Shown piece after piece: positions 1-9,800 of a DNA stretch of 64,000 bases. A program made the translations under genes and the position numbers. The DNA comes from Pleurotus ostreatus/Saccharomyces cerevisiae fusant (lineage: Eukaryota; Opisthokonta), in contig JAMQCK010000074.1 in assembly GCA_024196135.1 (NCBI GenBank), positions 1 to 64,000 on the forward strand, given 5' to 3'. How positions within the stretch are numbered: the first letter of the stretch is position 1; every line of letters starts with the position of its first letter. The notes beneath the pieces were generated by a model. It searched no databases, was not told the DNA's origin, and saw nothing but the letters and a program-made list of their open reading frames with translations.

Positions 1-1129
1 GCGAGCGAGGGCTACGACCACTCACCTTCACCGAATTATCCTCCCCCGCACTGATCAGCAGCGGCTGCCCCGGCACCCACTCGAGCGAGGTGACCCCGGC
101 GTCGTGCGCGCCGTGGACGAGGTGGAGGAGCTTCGCGGGCGCGTTGAGGTCCCAGATGGCGAGCGCGCCGGACGCGTCGGCGGAGGCAAGGATGGGCGCG
201 CCGTCGGTGCGGAATGCGAGGGCGCGGATGGGGGAGGAGGAACCGTCCGCGCCGAAGCTTGCGCCTGTGCTGGAGGTGGAAGTGAAGCTCGAGCCCGTCC
301 CCATGCGGAATGAGAGTAGCCGCTCATCCGCCCGCACATCATGCACCGCGATGCTCCCGTCCGCGAAGCCAATGCCCACAACATCGACAGCAGGCGCCTG
401 CACCAGCGCTGTCACCGCGCTCGCGCCCGCGCCCGGGCTCAACTCTTGCGCATCGAACGCGTAGATCCGCACCCCATCCTTGATGTTCCACAGCTCCAAC
501 CCGCCTTCCGCGGACGCTACGAGCACCTTATTGAGGTACGTCGCCGGATGGAGGAGTCGGGTCGCCGTGAACCCGCTGGCGAACGCGATATCGCGCACCA
601 GCTCGCCGTCCTTCGTGCTGAAGATGAGCAGGCGCCCGCCTCCCTCCTCGAGAGAAAGGATCTGATTACCAAATATCATCGCGCTAGCGAGCGGCGCCCC
701 GTGCGGATTCACCACCCTCATCACCTCCTTCCCCCGAAGATACTTGATCAACCGCGCCCCCGCGGCCGCCCATACTGCATCCCCGTCCATCGCGAGCGCA
801 GATATTGCCTGTGGCGCAGGCGTGCCGACGAAGAGCAGGGTCATCTTGTTGGCTTCCCATAAGGCATAAGAGCGCCCGACGGAGGTGAGGAGGTGGACGC
901 GGGGCCCGTCAACGGCGCCCTTGTGGGAGCGGGCTTGGAGGGCAAAGGGGACGTGGTTGGTGATGATGCCTAGGGCGCGGAAGGGGGCGAAGAGCCGGGG
1001 TGCGGTGGGGGAGGAGGTGGAGGTGGATGTAGAAGTGGTAGGCGCGGAGGATGGGGGCGCGGCAGCGCTATCGCGTCTGGCGCGTTTTCTGGGCCGTGTT
1101 GGGCCTTCTGTTGCGTTCGTAGGCGCCAT
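1..1129 (-). CDS. UTP21: UTP21/WDR36-like U3 snoRNP WD40 protein, N-terminal part (partial)
   Basis: This is the 5' exon of the homologue of Utp21 (WDR36), a WD40 subunit of the UTP-B part of the small-subunit processome, which acts in the nucleolus in early 18S rRNA processing. Exon 1 is complement 26..1129, exactly 368 codons. It ends at a GTGAG donor (bases 25-21), so the gene continues past the left edge. The start at 1129 gives a short basic Ala/Ser/Thr-rich leader and then the family's opening motif FAPFRALGIITNHVPFA at about residue 45. WD repeats follow, with segments such as LLTSVGRSYALWEANKMTLL, GGLELWNIKDG and ASGALAIWDL. The C-terminal Utp21 domain is outside the window. It is divergent to the WDR53-like gene and shares a 319-bp intergenic region with it. 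I am confident of the family. Confidence 0.93.
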   Translation of the reverse strand, partial: MAPTNATEGPTRPRKRARRDSAAAPPSSAPTTSTSTSTSSPTAPRLFAPFRALGIITNHVPFALQARSHKGAVDGPRVHLLTSVGRSYALWEANKMTLLFVGTPAPQAISALAMDGDAVWAAAGARLIKYLRGKEVMRVVNPHGAPLASAMIFGNQILSLEEGGGRLLIFSTKDGELVRDIAFASGFTATRLLHPATYLNKVLVASAEGGLELWNIKDGVRIYAFDAQELSPGAGASAVTALVQAPAVDVVGIGFADGSIAVHDVRADERLLSFRMGTGSSFTSTSSTGASFGADGSSSPIRALAFRTDGAPILASADASGALAIWDLNAPAKLLHLVHGAHDAGVTSLEWVPGQPLLISAGEDNSVKVSGRSPRS

Positions 1130-1448
1130 AATTGTAGTCGCGGTAGGCGCCATGAGTGTAGTCGCAGTCGTGTCGCTGGAGTATGGCGTCGGCGCGTCTG
1201 CTGCAAGCGCCTCCGATCAAATTGTCGATCGGGAGGGACGCGGTTATCCGGACCGGGGCCCGATCAGCGCGCCTCGCTGATCGACGCGCTCGCCGCCGTC
1301 GCTGATCGACGCGCTCGCCACCGTCGTTGATTGACGCGTTCACCTTGTAGCCCAGTGCGCTGAGCTCACCAACCGACGAGCTGGGCATCAGCACTTTCTG
1401 ACGACATCCAGCACGAGACGACATCCAGCACGAGGGACCACAGCCTAT
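1130..1448. promoter_or_regulatory. Shared divergent promoter region with short tandem repeats
   Basis: These 319 bp separate the start codons of two divergent genes and must carry both promoters. I see no clear TATA box. The region is built largely from repeats: two copies of a roughly 24-bp unit containing TAGGCGCCAT at about 1120-1168, three copies of a 25-bp unit beginning CGYTGATYGACGCG at about 1275-1349, and two copies of GACGACATCCAGCACGA at about 1400-1433. Whether the repeats affect transcription is unknown. Confidence 0.5.
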
Positions 1449-4400
1449 ATGCTACCACAGTCTACCTTACGACGGTATACCGTCAACCTTGACGAGGAGA
1501 GCGGGACAGGCGCCCCTTCCGCGGTAGAGCGCGCGCCTCTGATCACTACCCACTCGGCCGACGCGCCTCCCATTATCAGCAATACTGCGCCCACAACGGA
1601 CGATGCTGCTGCTCCGCCAACTACAAGCGATGCTACTACAGTTGCAAACGACGCACCTCCCACTACAGACACTCCTACCTCCTCAGACGACACTACCCCT
1701 ACCGCTACCTCCGCCCCACCACCCACCCTCACCCTCCACACCCCCGCACAGGTCACCGCCCTCGCTCTCGTGCCGCACGATACATGCGCGGACACGCTGG
1801 TCGCTGGCTCGGGTGAGCAGCTTCTTCTTGAAAGTACTTCCATGCAATGCTCCTCTCTTGCTCCTCATTCATTCCATCTTGTCCTCGCTTCCCCCTTCGC
1901 TTCCTGCGCTTTTCCCCTATCCCTTCGCATCCTTCCCAACACCCTTCCGCTTGGTCTACTCACTCACCCTCGACTCTTTGTCTCGTCATCGTCATCATCA
2001 TCGTCGTCGTCCTCCTCCTCCTCCTCCTCCCCCTCCCCCCTACCATCTTCGCGCTATTTGCCTTCCTCCTTCCCCTCCGATTGAACCCCCCCCATATTCA
2101 CAACAAACTAATCCACCCTCCCCCCAGCCGACGGCACCCTCCGCGTCTACGACCTCACGCAAGGCAAGGTCCTGCGCGCCGTACGCGGGCTGGGCGACGA
2201 GGTTGCGAGTATAGCCATTGCCGTGCCAAACAAGAAGGCGAAGAGTACGGACGACGCAACTACAGAGAAGCCGCTGAGGGCATGGGTCGCGTGTGGGCGG
2301 AAGGTGCGTTGTGCTCGCCTCGTTGCTCATGCCCTCATTGCTCCGTTGCGTATGCCCTCGAGACGCGTTGCTCATACCCTCGTCGCCCCATTGCTCATGC
2401 CCTCGAGACGCGTTGGTACTGAAAAGCTACTTTAGGTCCTCCACTTCTCCCTCTCCCCCACCGCGCCCATGCTGCAAACGGCGAAGGACGCGCTCGCGGC
2501 GGTCGACGTGTGCGAGGAGGACGAGGAGGATGCGGTCAATGGGGTGAGTGGGGGCTGAGTTTTTTGACGCTCGCACAAGCCTGCGTTTTTGGCGCTCGCA
2601 CAAGCCTGCGTTTTTGACGCTCGCACAAGCCTGCGTTTTTGGCGCTCGACAGTGCTTCATATGGACGCTCCTACTGCGTTGCGCTCCTTCGCACCTACTG
2701 CGTTGCGCTCCTTCGCACCGTTCAGTGCATCCTTCGCACCGTTCGATGCATCCTTTGCACCGTTCGATGCGCTCTTACCCTTCTTTGAGGCGCTCTGTGG
2801 GCTGCGTATGCACTCCTCCGAGGCTTGCCGTACGCACTCCTCCGAGGCCTGCCGCATGCGCTCCTTCGCGCCTACTGCGTTGCGCTCCTTCGCGCCTACT
2901 GCGTTGCGCTCCTTCGCGCCTACTGCGTTGCGCTCCTTCGCATCGCTCGATGCGTTCTCCCCATCGCCCGATGCGTTCTCCCCATCGCCCCTGGTTAACC
3001 TTTTCACAGCTCACCCTCCTCCCCCGCGGCGCGCACCTCGCCTTCTGCACCGACGCGGGCGCGGTGGGCGTGCTTGAACTCGACAGTCTTTTGTCCAGCC
3101 CGAAGATCAGAAGATTAAGAGGAAGGCATTCGAATGTACGCTATTCTTTCCTCTTTCCTCTTCCCCTCCCCTCCTCCTTCCCCCCGCCCCCTTCCTCGCC
3201 CCCCTCATCATTTTTGTCCCTTGCTCCCCCCTTCTCCCCCCTCCCCTCGCCTCCCCCCTCATCACCTTATCCCTCCCTCTTCCATACTTCCCCTTCCCCT
3301 GCCCCTCTCCACCCACTCTGAAACCCCTCCCTCTCCTGGCGCCCTCTCCACCCACTCAAAACATCATCCTTACTAACAACGACCATCTAACAGCTCGCCT
3401 CCACCCTCCACCCCGTCCCCCACCGGCCGCGCGAGCTCGTGAGCGGGGGGTACGACTGTCAGGCGGTGTTGCATGATTGGGAGAGTGGGAGCGTACTTGC
3501 GAAGTGCGAAGTTGATGGTGAGTCCACGGCCACCTTGAGCGATGTGGCGGGGCCGGGGTTGGGGAGGGGGGAGGTGGGTGGTGAGTGCGAGTCTGGCAGC
3601 CAACCTGGAGCGCCGCATACCTAGAGCGCCGCCAATTCAAGCAAGGAGGCTGACCGCCCCCTCCACTCCACAGCGCCCCCACCCTCCGACGACCCCAACG
3701 CCTCGCAAGGAATCTCCCCCTCCTCGCAAGGAATCTCCCTCTCCCCGCCCTTCGTCCTCTCCTCCGCCATGTCCCCGTCTGGCGTGCTAGTCGCGGGTCT
3801 GGCGGACGGGCGGGTGTGGGTGGGGATGGGTGGGGAGAAGGTAGAGGTGAGTGTTAGCTCTATCAATCTCGTCTACTCGTTAGCTCCATCATTCGCGTCT
3901 ATTTGTTAGCTCCATCATTCGCGTCTACTCGTTAGCTCCATCATTCGCGTCTATTTGTTAGCTCCATCATTCGCGTCTACTTGTCAGCTCTATCAATCTC
4001 GTCTACTACCGTCCCGTCCCATTTCTATCTAAAGTCTACTTCGCGCCCCCGGCGGCTCCCTTCCTCCTTTCCCCCCTCACAACCTTCCCTTCTCCCCTCC
4101 CCCTCTTCCCCCCTCACACCGCTCCTTCCCCCCCACCGCTCCTTTTCCACACCGCTCCTGTTCCCACACCGCTCCTTCCCCCCTTCCCACACCCTCCTCG
4201 TCTCTTGCGCTAATTTCGCTCGCTCATTTGCTCGCTTATGTGCTCGCTTATTGTCTCGCTTATTGTCTCGCTTATTGTCTCGCTGATTTTTCTCGCTCAT
4301 TCGCTTGCGTATTTGCTCACTGATTTGCTCGCTCATTCGCTCGCTTCCAGCCCACCCCCACCTCCAAGAAACCCCCCACCCCCACCACCAAAAAACCCAC

Positions 4401-5317
4401 CAAAGACAAAAAACGCACGAAGAAGTGGGAGGGGCTCGATCCGAAGGGCGTCCTGACGGCGAAGGTGGCGGAGGGCCCGGTGGTGGGGGTGTGAGTTGTT
4501 TTTGGTTTCTTTTGGTTCTGGGAGGGGTAGAGAGAGCGAGGGGGTGGTGGAAGGAGGGCGAGGGGGAGGGAAGGAGGGGGAGGGAATGGAAGGAGGGGCG
4601 AGGGTAGGAGAAATAGTGAGGGGGGTGGGAGCAGGAGAAAAAGTGAGGGGGGTGGAAAGGGGACGAAGAGTGGGGGAGGGGGTGGGGGACCCGCGATCGA
4701 GTTTCATGTTTTCTCTTTTTTTCTCCTTCGGGGGAGAAAACGTCTCCTCCCTCGGGGGAGAAAACGTCTCCTCCCTCGGGTGAGAGAACATCTCCTCCCT
4801 CGGGGGAGAAGTAGTGGTGAAGGGGTGGAAAGGCGGCCGAAGGGGGAGGGAAGGGCGAAAGGGTGTGGCGAAGGAGAGGGGGGGAGGGGGGACGAAGGGG
4901 GAGGGGTGTGGAAAGGGGAGTGAGGATGAAAGGGAGAAGGGAAGGGGGGGAGGAAGGGGGCAGGAGAGGGAGAAGGGCGAGGGGAGTGTGAATGGAAGGG
5001 GGGAAGGTGGAGGGAGAGAAGAGGGAGCGAGGGGGATGGTCTGAGACGACGAGACTGACCCCGCCAACAGCGCCTGGAAAGACGAGCGCACATTCCTCGC
5101 GTGCAGTTTGCTGGGGCAGCTTATCGAGGTGGTGTTGGATCGAGAGGAGGGGGGGCTGCGACACAAAGTCGTGCGACAGATCGAAAGTGTGAGCAAGGTG
5201 AATGCATTAGCGGTGAGCAGCGGGGGTGCATCAACGGCCAGCACGCAATACGTAGTGGTAGGTGGAGTAGGGAAGGATGGGAGGGGTGCGGTGGAGGTGA
5301 TGAGAGCGATAGAGTAA
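1449..5317 (+). CDS. WDR53-like WD40-repeat protein
   Basis: Eight exons with closing phases: 1449-1812, 2128-2303, 2436-2543, 3010-3135, 3394-3517, 3674-3846, 4351-4490 and 5071-5317, giving 485 residues. A low-complexity Thr/Pro/Ala leader of about 85 residues precedes WD40-type blades (ADGTLRVYDLTQGK, GAHLAFCTDAGAVGVLEL, ELVSGGYDCQAVLHDWESG, VLVAGLADGRVWVG). The stretch RGRHSN followed by PHRPRELVSGGYD resembles the region RHSN..FRP.RPQSLVSCGLD that I recall from animal WDR53, a small WD40 protein linked to CUL4 ligases. That assignment is by memory. A Lys/Thr-rich insert (PTPTSKKPPTPTTKK) interrupts the propeller near residue 360. The introns are very long for this genome (105-580 bp) and made of minisatellites. 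Its expression is not evident from the sequence. Confidence 0.75.
2304..2435 (+). repeat. Minisatellite filling intron 2 of the WDR53-like gene
   Basis: The 132-bp intron is almost entirely imperfect copies of a unit of about 17-35 bp containing TTGCTCATGCCCTC and CGAGACGCGTTG. Canonical donor (GTGCGT) and acceptor (CTTTAG) flank it. Confidence 0.7.
2544..3009 (+). repeat. Minisatellites filling intron 3 of the WDR53-like gene
   Basis: This 466-bp intron holds at least two repeat families. Bases 2560-2650 have about four copies of a 24-bp unit (core CTCGCACAAGCCTGCG). Bases 2670-2945 have many copies of a 24-bp unit (core CTACTGCGTTGCGCTCCTTC), with degenerate relatives between, and then two copies of CGATGCGTTCTCCCCATCGC. 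The intron ends in a normal TTTTCACAG acceptor. Confidence 0.8.
3847..4350 (+). repeat. Minisatellites filling intron 6 of the WDR53-like gene
   Basis: This is a 504-bp intron. Bases 3853-4010 carry about six copies of a unit of about 28 bp with core TAGCTCCATCATTCGCGTCT. Bases 4120-4190 carry a CACACCGCTCCTTCCCC-like unit. Bases 4205-4347 carry a 12-bp unit, CTTATTGTCTCG, drifting into GCTCATTCGCTCGC. The sense strand is strongly pyrimidine-rich. Confidence 0.8.
4491..5070 (+). repeat. Purine-rich repeat intron 7 of the WDR53-like gene
   Basis: This is a 580-bp intron. Bases 4727-4810 have four near-identical copies of a 24-bp unit (core CTCGGGGGAGAAAACGTCTC). They are flanked on both sides by long G/A-rich tracts of GGAGGG and GGGGGAGGG type. 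The sense-strand bias is purine, the opposite of introns 3-6. Confidence 0.8.
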
Positions 5318-5452
5318 ATAGTGCGCGAGTAGAGAGATGTACTTTTACCAGCGCGAGCACGGCATCAACGCAGCATGCTACGACTCTCCCTCGTGGGCGC
5401 TTGCTATGACTTTGACTCCCCCTTTGCTTTCGACCCGCCCTGCACCATAGGA

Positions 5453-6734
5453 CTATGGCTTCTCGCTGCGCGAAGGCTCTTCATCCGGCACCAACCCCTC
5501 ATCCCCCTCCGGCACCAACCCCTCATCCCTCTCCAGCCCCAACCTCTCCTCAATCTCCCGGATCTTCCTTACATGCGCGTCCCGCTTCCTCTTGAGACTC
5601 GCGATCTGCTCCTCCAGGGTGATGGGGTAGACGCCGAAGAGGGCGAGGAGGGCGTCGGTGAGGCGGTGGGTGGGGGTTTTGGGGGCGGGGGAGGTGGTCG
5701 TCTTCGTGTCATTCGGGTTGCTGTTTATTGGGGAGGGGGTGGAGTCTGAGGGAAGGGGAGTTAGTGAAGGTAGAGGTGAGGAAAGGAGGGAGGGGTGAAG
5801 GGGTGAAGGGGAAGAGGAGGTGGAGCGAGAAGGAGGGCAGGGAAGGGGGAGGGAGAAGGGAAGAGGGAGGGAAAGGGAGAGGGAGGGAAGGGGGGAGAAG
5901 GGGGGAAGGGGGGAGAAGGGGACGCACCATTAGATGAGATCGAGGTAGACGTTGAGGTAGTAGGTGGGGGCCTTGCGCGAACCGCGTTGAAGGCATACTG
6001 CAGGGAGGTGGTGAGGGTGCCGAGGATGAGGGCACCGGAGACGGCGGCGGGAGGGCCGGCTGTAGAAGCGTCAGTGATCGAGTTGCGCTGGGAGGGGAGA
6101 GACAGAAGTACGGAGGGAAGGGAGGGGGCGGCTGATGAAGGCAAGCAAGGACAAGCATACGCACATCGTATCCCTCGAAGTAGACCACCTGTAAGTGCAC
6201 CGCTGACGCCGCTCTCAATCAAGTTCTCGCGGCGGACGGAGGTTGGTGGCGGGACATGGTCTCGTAAGAGGGGTCGTACGACGAATTCGCGCAGGGCTGG
6301 TTACATAGCGGGAGCAGGTCAGCACGACTGACACCAAAGCAGTCCGACGCAGACACGCACAGAAGAAGGTCGCAGCAGTGACACCACTATTGGCCGCCGC
6401 CAGGCCAGTCGCGACCGTGTACTGGGGTCGGTTGGTCCATATGCCGTGCAGGCCTGTCACGAAGGCGGCGGTCGCGGCTGCTCGGAGGTCAGCCAGGCGT
6501 CAGGCGGGACGTGCGCGCGACGGACTTGCATGTTGTGAGTGTGCCAACGAGGATGGTCGTCGTCGGTGACGTAGGGGCGGTTGACGGTGACGGTGCGCTT
6601 GACGAGGACGCTGCACTGGACGAGGAGGCCGCCATCGCGCCCGTGCTGCTCGTGGTCGCGTCCATGGGGCGCTCCGGCCCGAGCGCCCCGAAATGTGCCA
6701 GAACGTCCGTGAACATTCGATCCGAAAAAGGCAA
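5453..6734 (-). CDS. Tim17/Tim22/Tim23-like small membrane protein (exon structure partly unresolved)
   Basis: Likely exons on the minus strand are about 6550-6734, 6361-6477, 6165-6296, 5928-6087 and 5453-5745. The protein would start MPFSDRMFTDVLAHFG, followed by a Ser/Thr/Ala-rich stretch. Gly/Ala-rich hydrophobic segments follow (ATAAFVTGLHGIWTN, ATGLAAANSGVTAATFF, ENLIESGVSGALTGG, AAVSGALILGTLTTSLQYAF), then LREFVVRPLL, and a charged C-terminal tail containing EEQIASLKRKRDAHVRKI and two copies of DEGLVPE. Gly-zipper segments of this kind are typical of the Tim17 superfamily of mitochondrial inner-membrane proteins. I infer that family only loosely. Two joins (near 6480-6550 and near 6165-6190) do not close in phase with the most obvious splice sites. 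Unusual introns, sequence errors or gene decay could explain this. An alternative is an unrelated fungal membrane protein. Confidence 0.5.
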
Positions 6735-6836
6735 TCACCGCGCGCCACGCACCTCGTCATCGCCGTCCCGCGCGCCTTGTTTGTCACTACCCGCTCTGTC
6801 TTGCCACCACTACCAACACCTACAACACACACACTC

Positions 6837-9800
6837 ATGTCGTCGACGCCAGAGGACGTGATCATGGACGATGAACAGCTCGCCCAGTCGACTAACGATG
6901 CACACGGCGAGCCGTCTAACACGAATATGCCCGCCGACAGCGCGAACGATACAACCGACGTCCCTATGGCGGACGACAATGACGAGGATGGCATGCCGGG
7001 GCTGGAGCCCGTCGATGATCTCCCGCCCACCCGCCGTCGCGCCCGCGTGCTCGAAGATGGCGACCAGGACCGCGATAGGCGCCACCCCGCCACCCGCGCT
7101 GCTGAGCGCGACTCAAGGGCGGGGACGCCGGCGGGCGAGCCATCGGATGCGAGCGCGAGCGCCGCGACGCCGAATGCGGATGCGCCTCCGCCGCACACCG
7201 CGCCACACGACCACGCACATCATCAGCCACCCGCCGACGACCCCATCCTCAACAATCCCCTCTCCGCGCTCATCTCGCGCACGATGCGCGATTTCGTTAG
7301 GCAGACTCAAGGTGCGTACATTCTCCCTTTGGTCCTACTTCATCACACGCCGACCATCGTCCACCCGTTGTCCTGCCAAACTCGCTCATTGACTTTGACA
7401 CTCGCCCACTGTCCTTATATTCCTCGCCTCACTCCATCATACTAACACCCACCCACAGCCGCCGACCGCGCTCACGCCCCTCACCCTCCTGTCCCCACTC
7501 TCGCCGACATTCTAAGGCGAGATATCGAAGGCGTCACGGGTCAGGGCCCGCCCACCGTCAACCACAACTTCTTCGCCGGGCTTTTTGGTGTCGACCCCAT
7601 TCCTCCCAACGCCCCACCTACCACGCAGGCTGGTAATCCTTCCGACCAGGCTCCTGCTACTCAGCCTCCCAATCCCCAGAATCCCACACCACCTACCAAC
7701 GCCAATCCCCATCCTCCTCCTATCAACAATCCTTCACCTAACACAAACAATCAACCTCCTCCCGCCACCCCTCAGCCGCCTAATCCGTTGGCTGCCCTCT
7801 TCGGCGCCTTAAATGGCGGTAACAACCCCTTCCCCAACCTCACCTTCGCGCCCAACTTCGCCCCAGGAGGCGCCGCCAACTTCGCCCCAGGAGGCGCCTT
7901 CGACTTCGCCCCAGGAGGCGCCTTCGACTTCGCCCCAGGAGCCACCTTCGACCTCGCCTCCCTCTACCCACCCCCCGAGCGCGACGACCCCGCAAAGGCC
8001 AAGCAGATCATCGACGCGCTCGAGGAGGTGCCCGTGGGGCTGGTGCAGAGGCTGGAGCGGGTGAGCCCGGAGGGGAATGGGTGCGCGATTTGCTGGGAGG
8101 GGTTGTTGGAGGGGGGCGGTGGGGGATGGGGTACGCAAGGGGGGGACGACAAGGGCGGTGATGGTTCTACCTCGAGCGCGGGGTCTGCAGCTGACGCGAC
8201 TCGTGCGACTGCCGAGGGTACAGCTGATGCGACCGATGCAAATGGCGAGGGTGCATCTGCTACCGACTCTGCCAGCGCAACCTCACCCACCTCCCAAACC
8301 ACACCCTCCCCCACACCCACCTCCCAAACCACACCCACCTCCCCCACCACCCCCACCCCACCCCGCATCGTCGCCCTCCCCTGCTCGCACGTCTTCCACG
8401 CGGACTGTCTGGTGCCGTGGTTCTCGAGGCCGAGGCAGACGACGTGCCCGACGTGTCGGTTTGATGTGGATCCGAGTAAGAGGATTTGGAGGAGGGAGGG
8501 GGGTGAGGGAATTCCTTTTAATTTGGGGGGACAAGGGGGTGGGGTGCCGTTCACGTTTGCGGGAGGAGGACAAGCAGGAGGTGGGGGAGGAGGAGGTGCA
8601 GGATTTCCGTTGGGTCCGTTCACTTTGGGCGGACAAGGAGGGATCCCGGTTGGCGGGTTCACGATTCCTATACCTGGTGGCGGAGCTGCGAATCCCACGG
8701 CAGGAAATGCCAACTCAGCGGCCAACGCCACCGCTGGCGGCGCTCAAGGAGGTACGGCCAATGAGCCCTTCAACCCTGCAGCCGGCGGTGCGGGCGTGCG
8801 AGGGGCGATGGATGCGACGGGAGGTGGTGAGTAGTCTTTTTTTCTCTGTTTTTCTTTCTTCTTCTTTCGCCTCTCACGACTATTGTACTCATTCGGTCAT
8901 CTCAGGAGCCAACGCTGGTCAGCCCCAAGGAGGCGCGCAAGCAGCTGGCGGCCCGAATCACAATGCAGGCGCTCAGAACAACCCCTCTGCAGGCGCTCTG
9001 AATAGCCCCTCTGCAGGCGCTCAGAACAACCCCTCTGCAGGCGCTCAGAATAACCCCTCTGCAGGTGCGAACACAACTAACCCCACCACCACCGCCCGCC
9101 CGCCCCTCGCGCGCCTCATGGACGAGCTCCTGCACGGGCCGCTCGGGGAGGCGCTCGGGCAGCGGGGGGATGCGCTGCGTGCGCAGGGGGTGGATCCGGC
9201 GAGTGTTGTACCGGGCGGACCGGGTGGAGGTGGTGGCGGGCCTGCGATGCCTGCTGCCACTCCCGCGGCTGGCGCTGGGTCTACGTCGGGTGCGGCGAAC
9301 GCTGCTGCCGCTGGACCGACGGCTGCGAACGCCCCTAGTGCGGCGCCTGCGCCGGGCCCTGCGACGGCGAACGCCCCTAGTGCGACGGCTGCGAACGCCC
9401 CAGGAGCGGCGCCTGCGCCAAGAGCACCCGGCGCCCGAGCCCGCCGACCCAACCCCGCCGGCGAGCGCTTCCCCGAGTACACCCCCGCGCAGCAGGAGCA
9501 GATGAACAATTGGATCGAGGCGATGATGCGTTCGATCTTTGGAGGGCCGCCGTCGGGTGAGTGGATTCGAGGTTATGTTTTCTCTTAGGTTATGTTTTCT
9601 CTTCTTCTATTCGGAGGGCAAGGGCCAGGCGATGTCTATCCGGAGGGACAATGCGATGTCTATCCGGAGGGACAATGCGATGTCTTTTCGGAGGGACAAG
9701 GCGGTGGACTGTTATCCGGATTCCAGTTTGGGTACTGGATTCCAGTTTGGGTACTGGATTCCAGTTTGGGTACTACCTGATTCCAGTTTGGGTACTACCT

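Noticed and set aside
1990..2045. CGT/CAT/CTC triplet run in intron 1 of the WDR53-like gene
   Set aside because: A simple microsatellite within the intron. It is not part of the protein, because the phase closes when the intron is removed.
2544..4350. Possible CRISPR-like arrays
   Set aside because: Direct repeats are present, but units are contiguous or degenerate with no unique spacers, and the DNA is eukaryotic intron sequence.
4025..5244. Long minus-strand open frames (up to 379 codons)
   Set aside because: They run through purine-rich minisatellite introns of the plus-strand WDR53-like gene. The proteins are Pro/Ser/Leu low-complexity and have no splice or start context.
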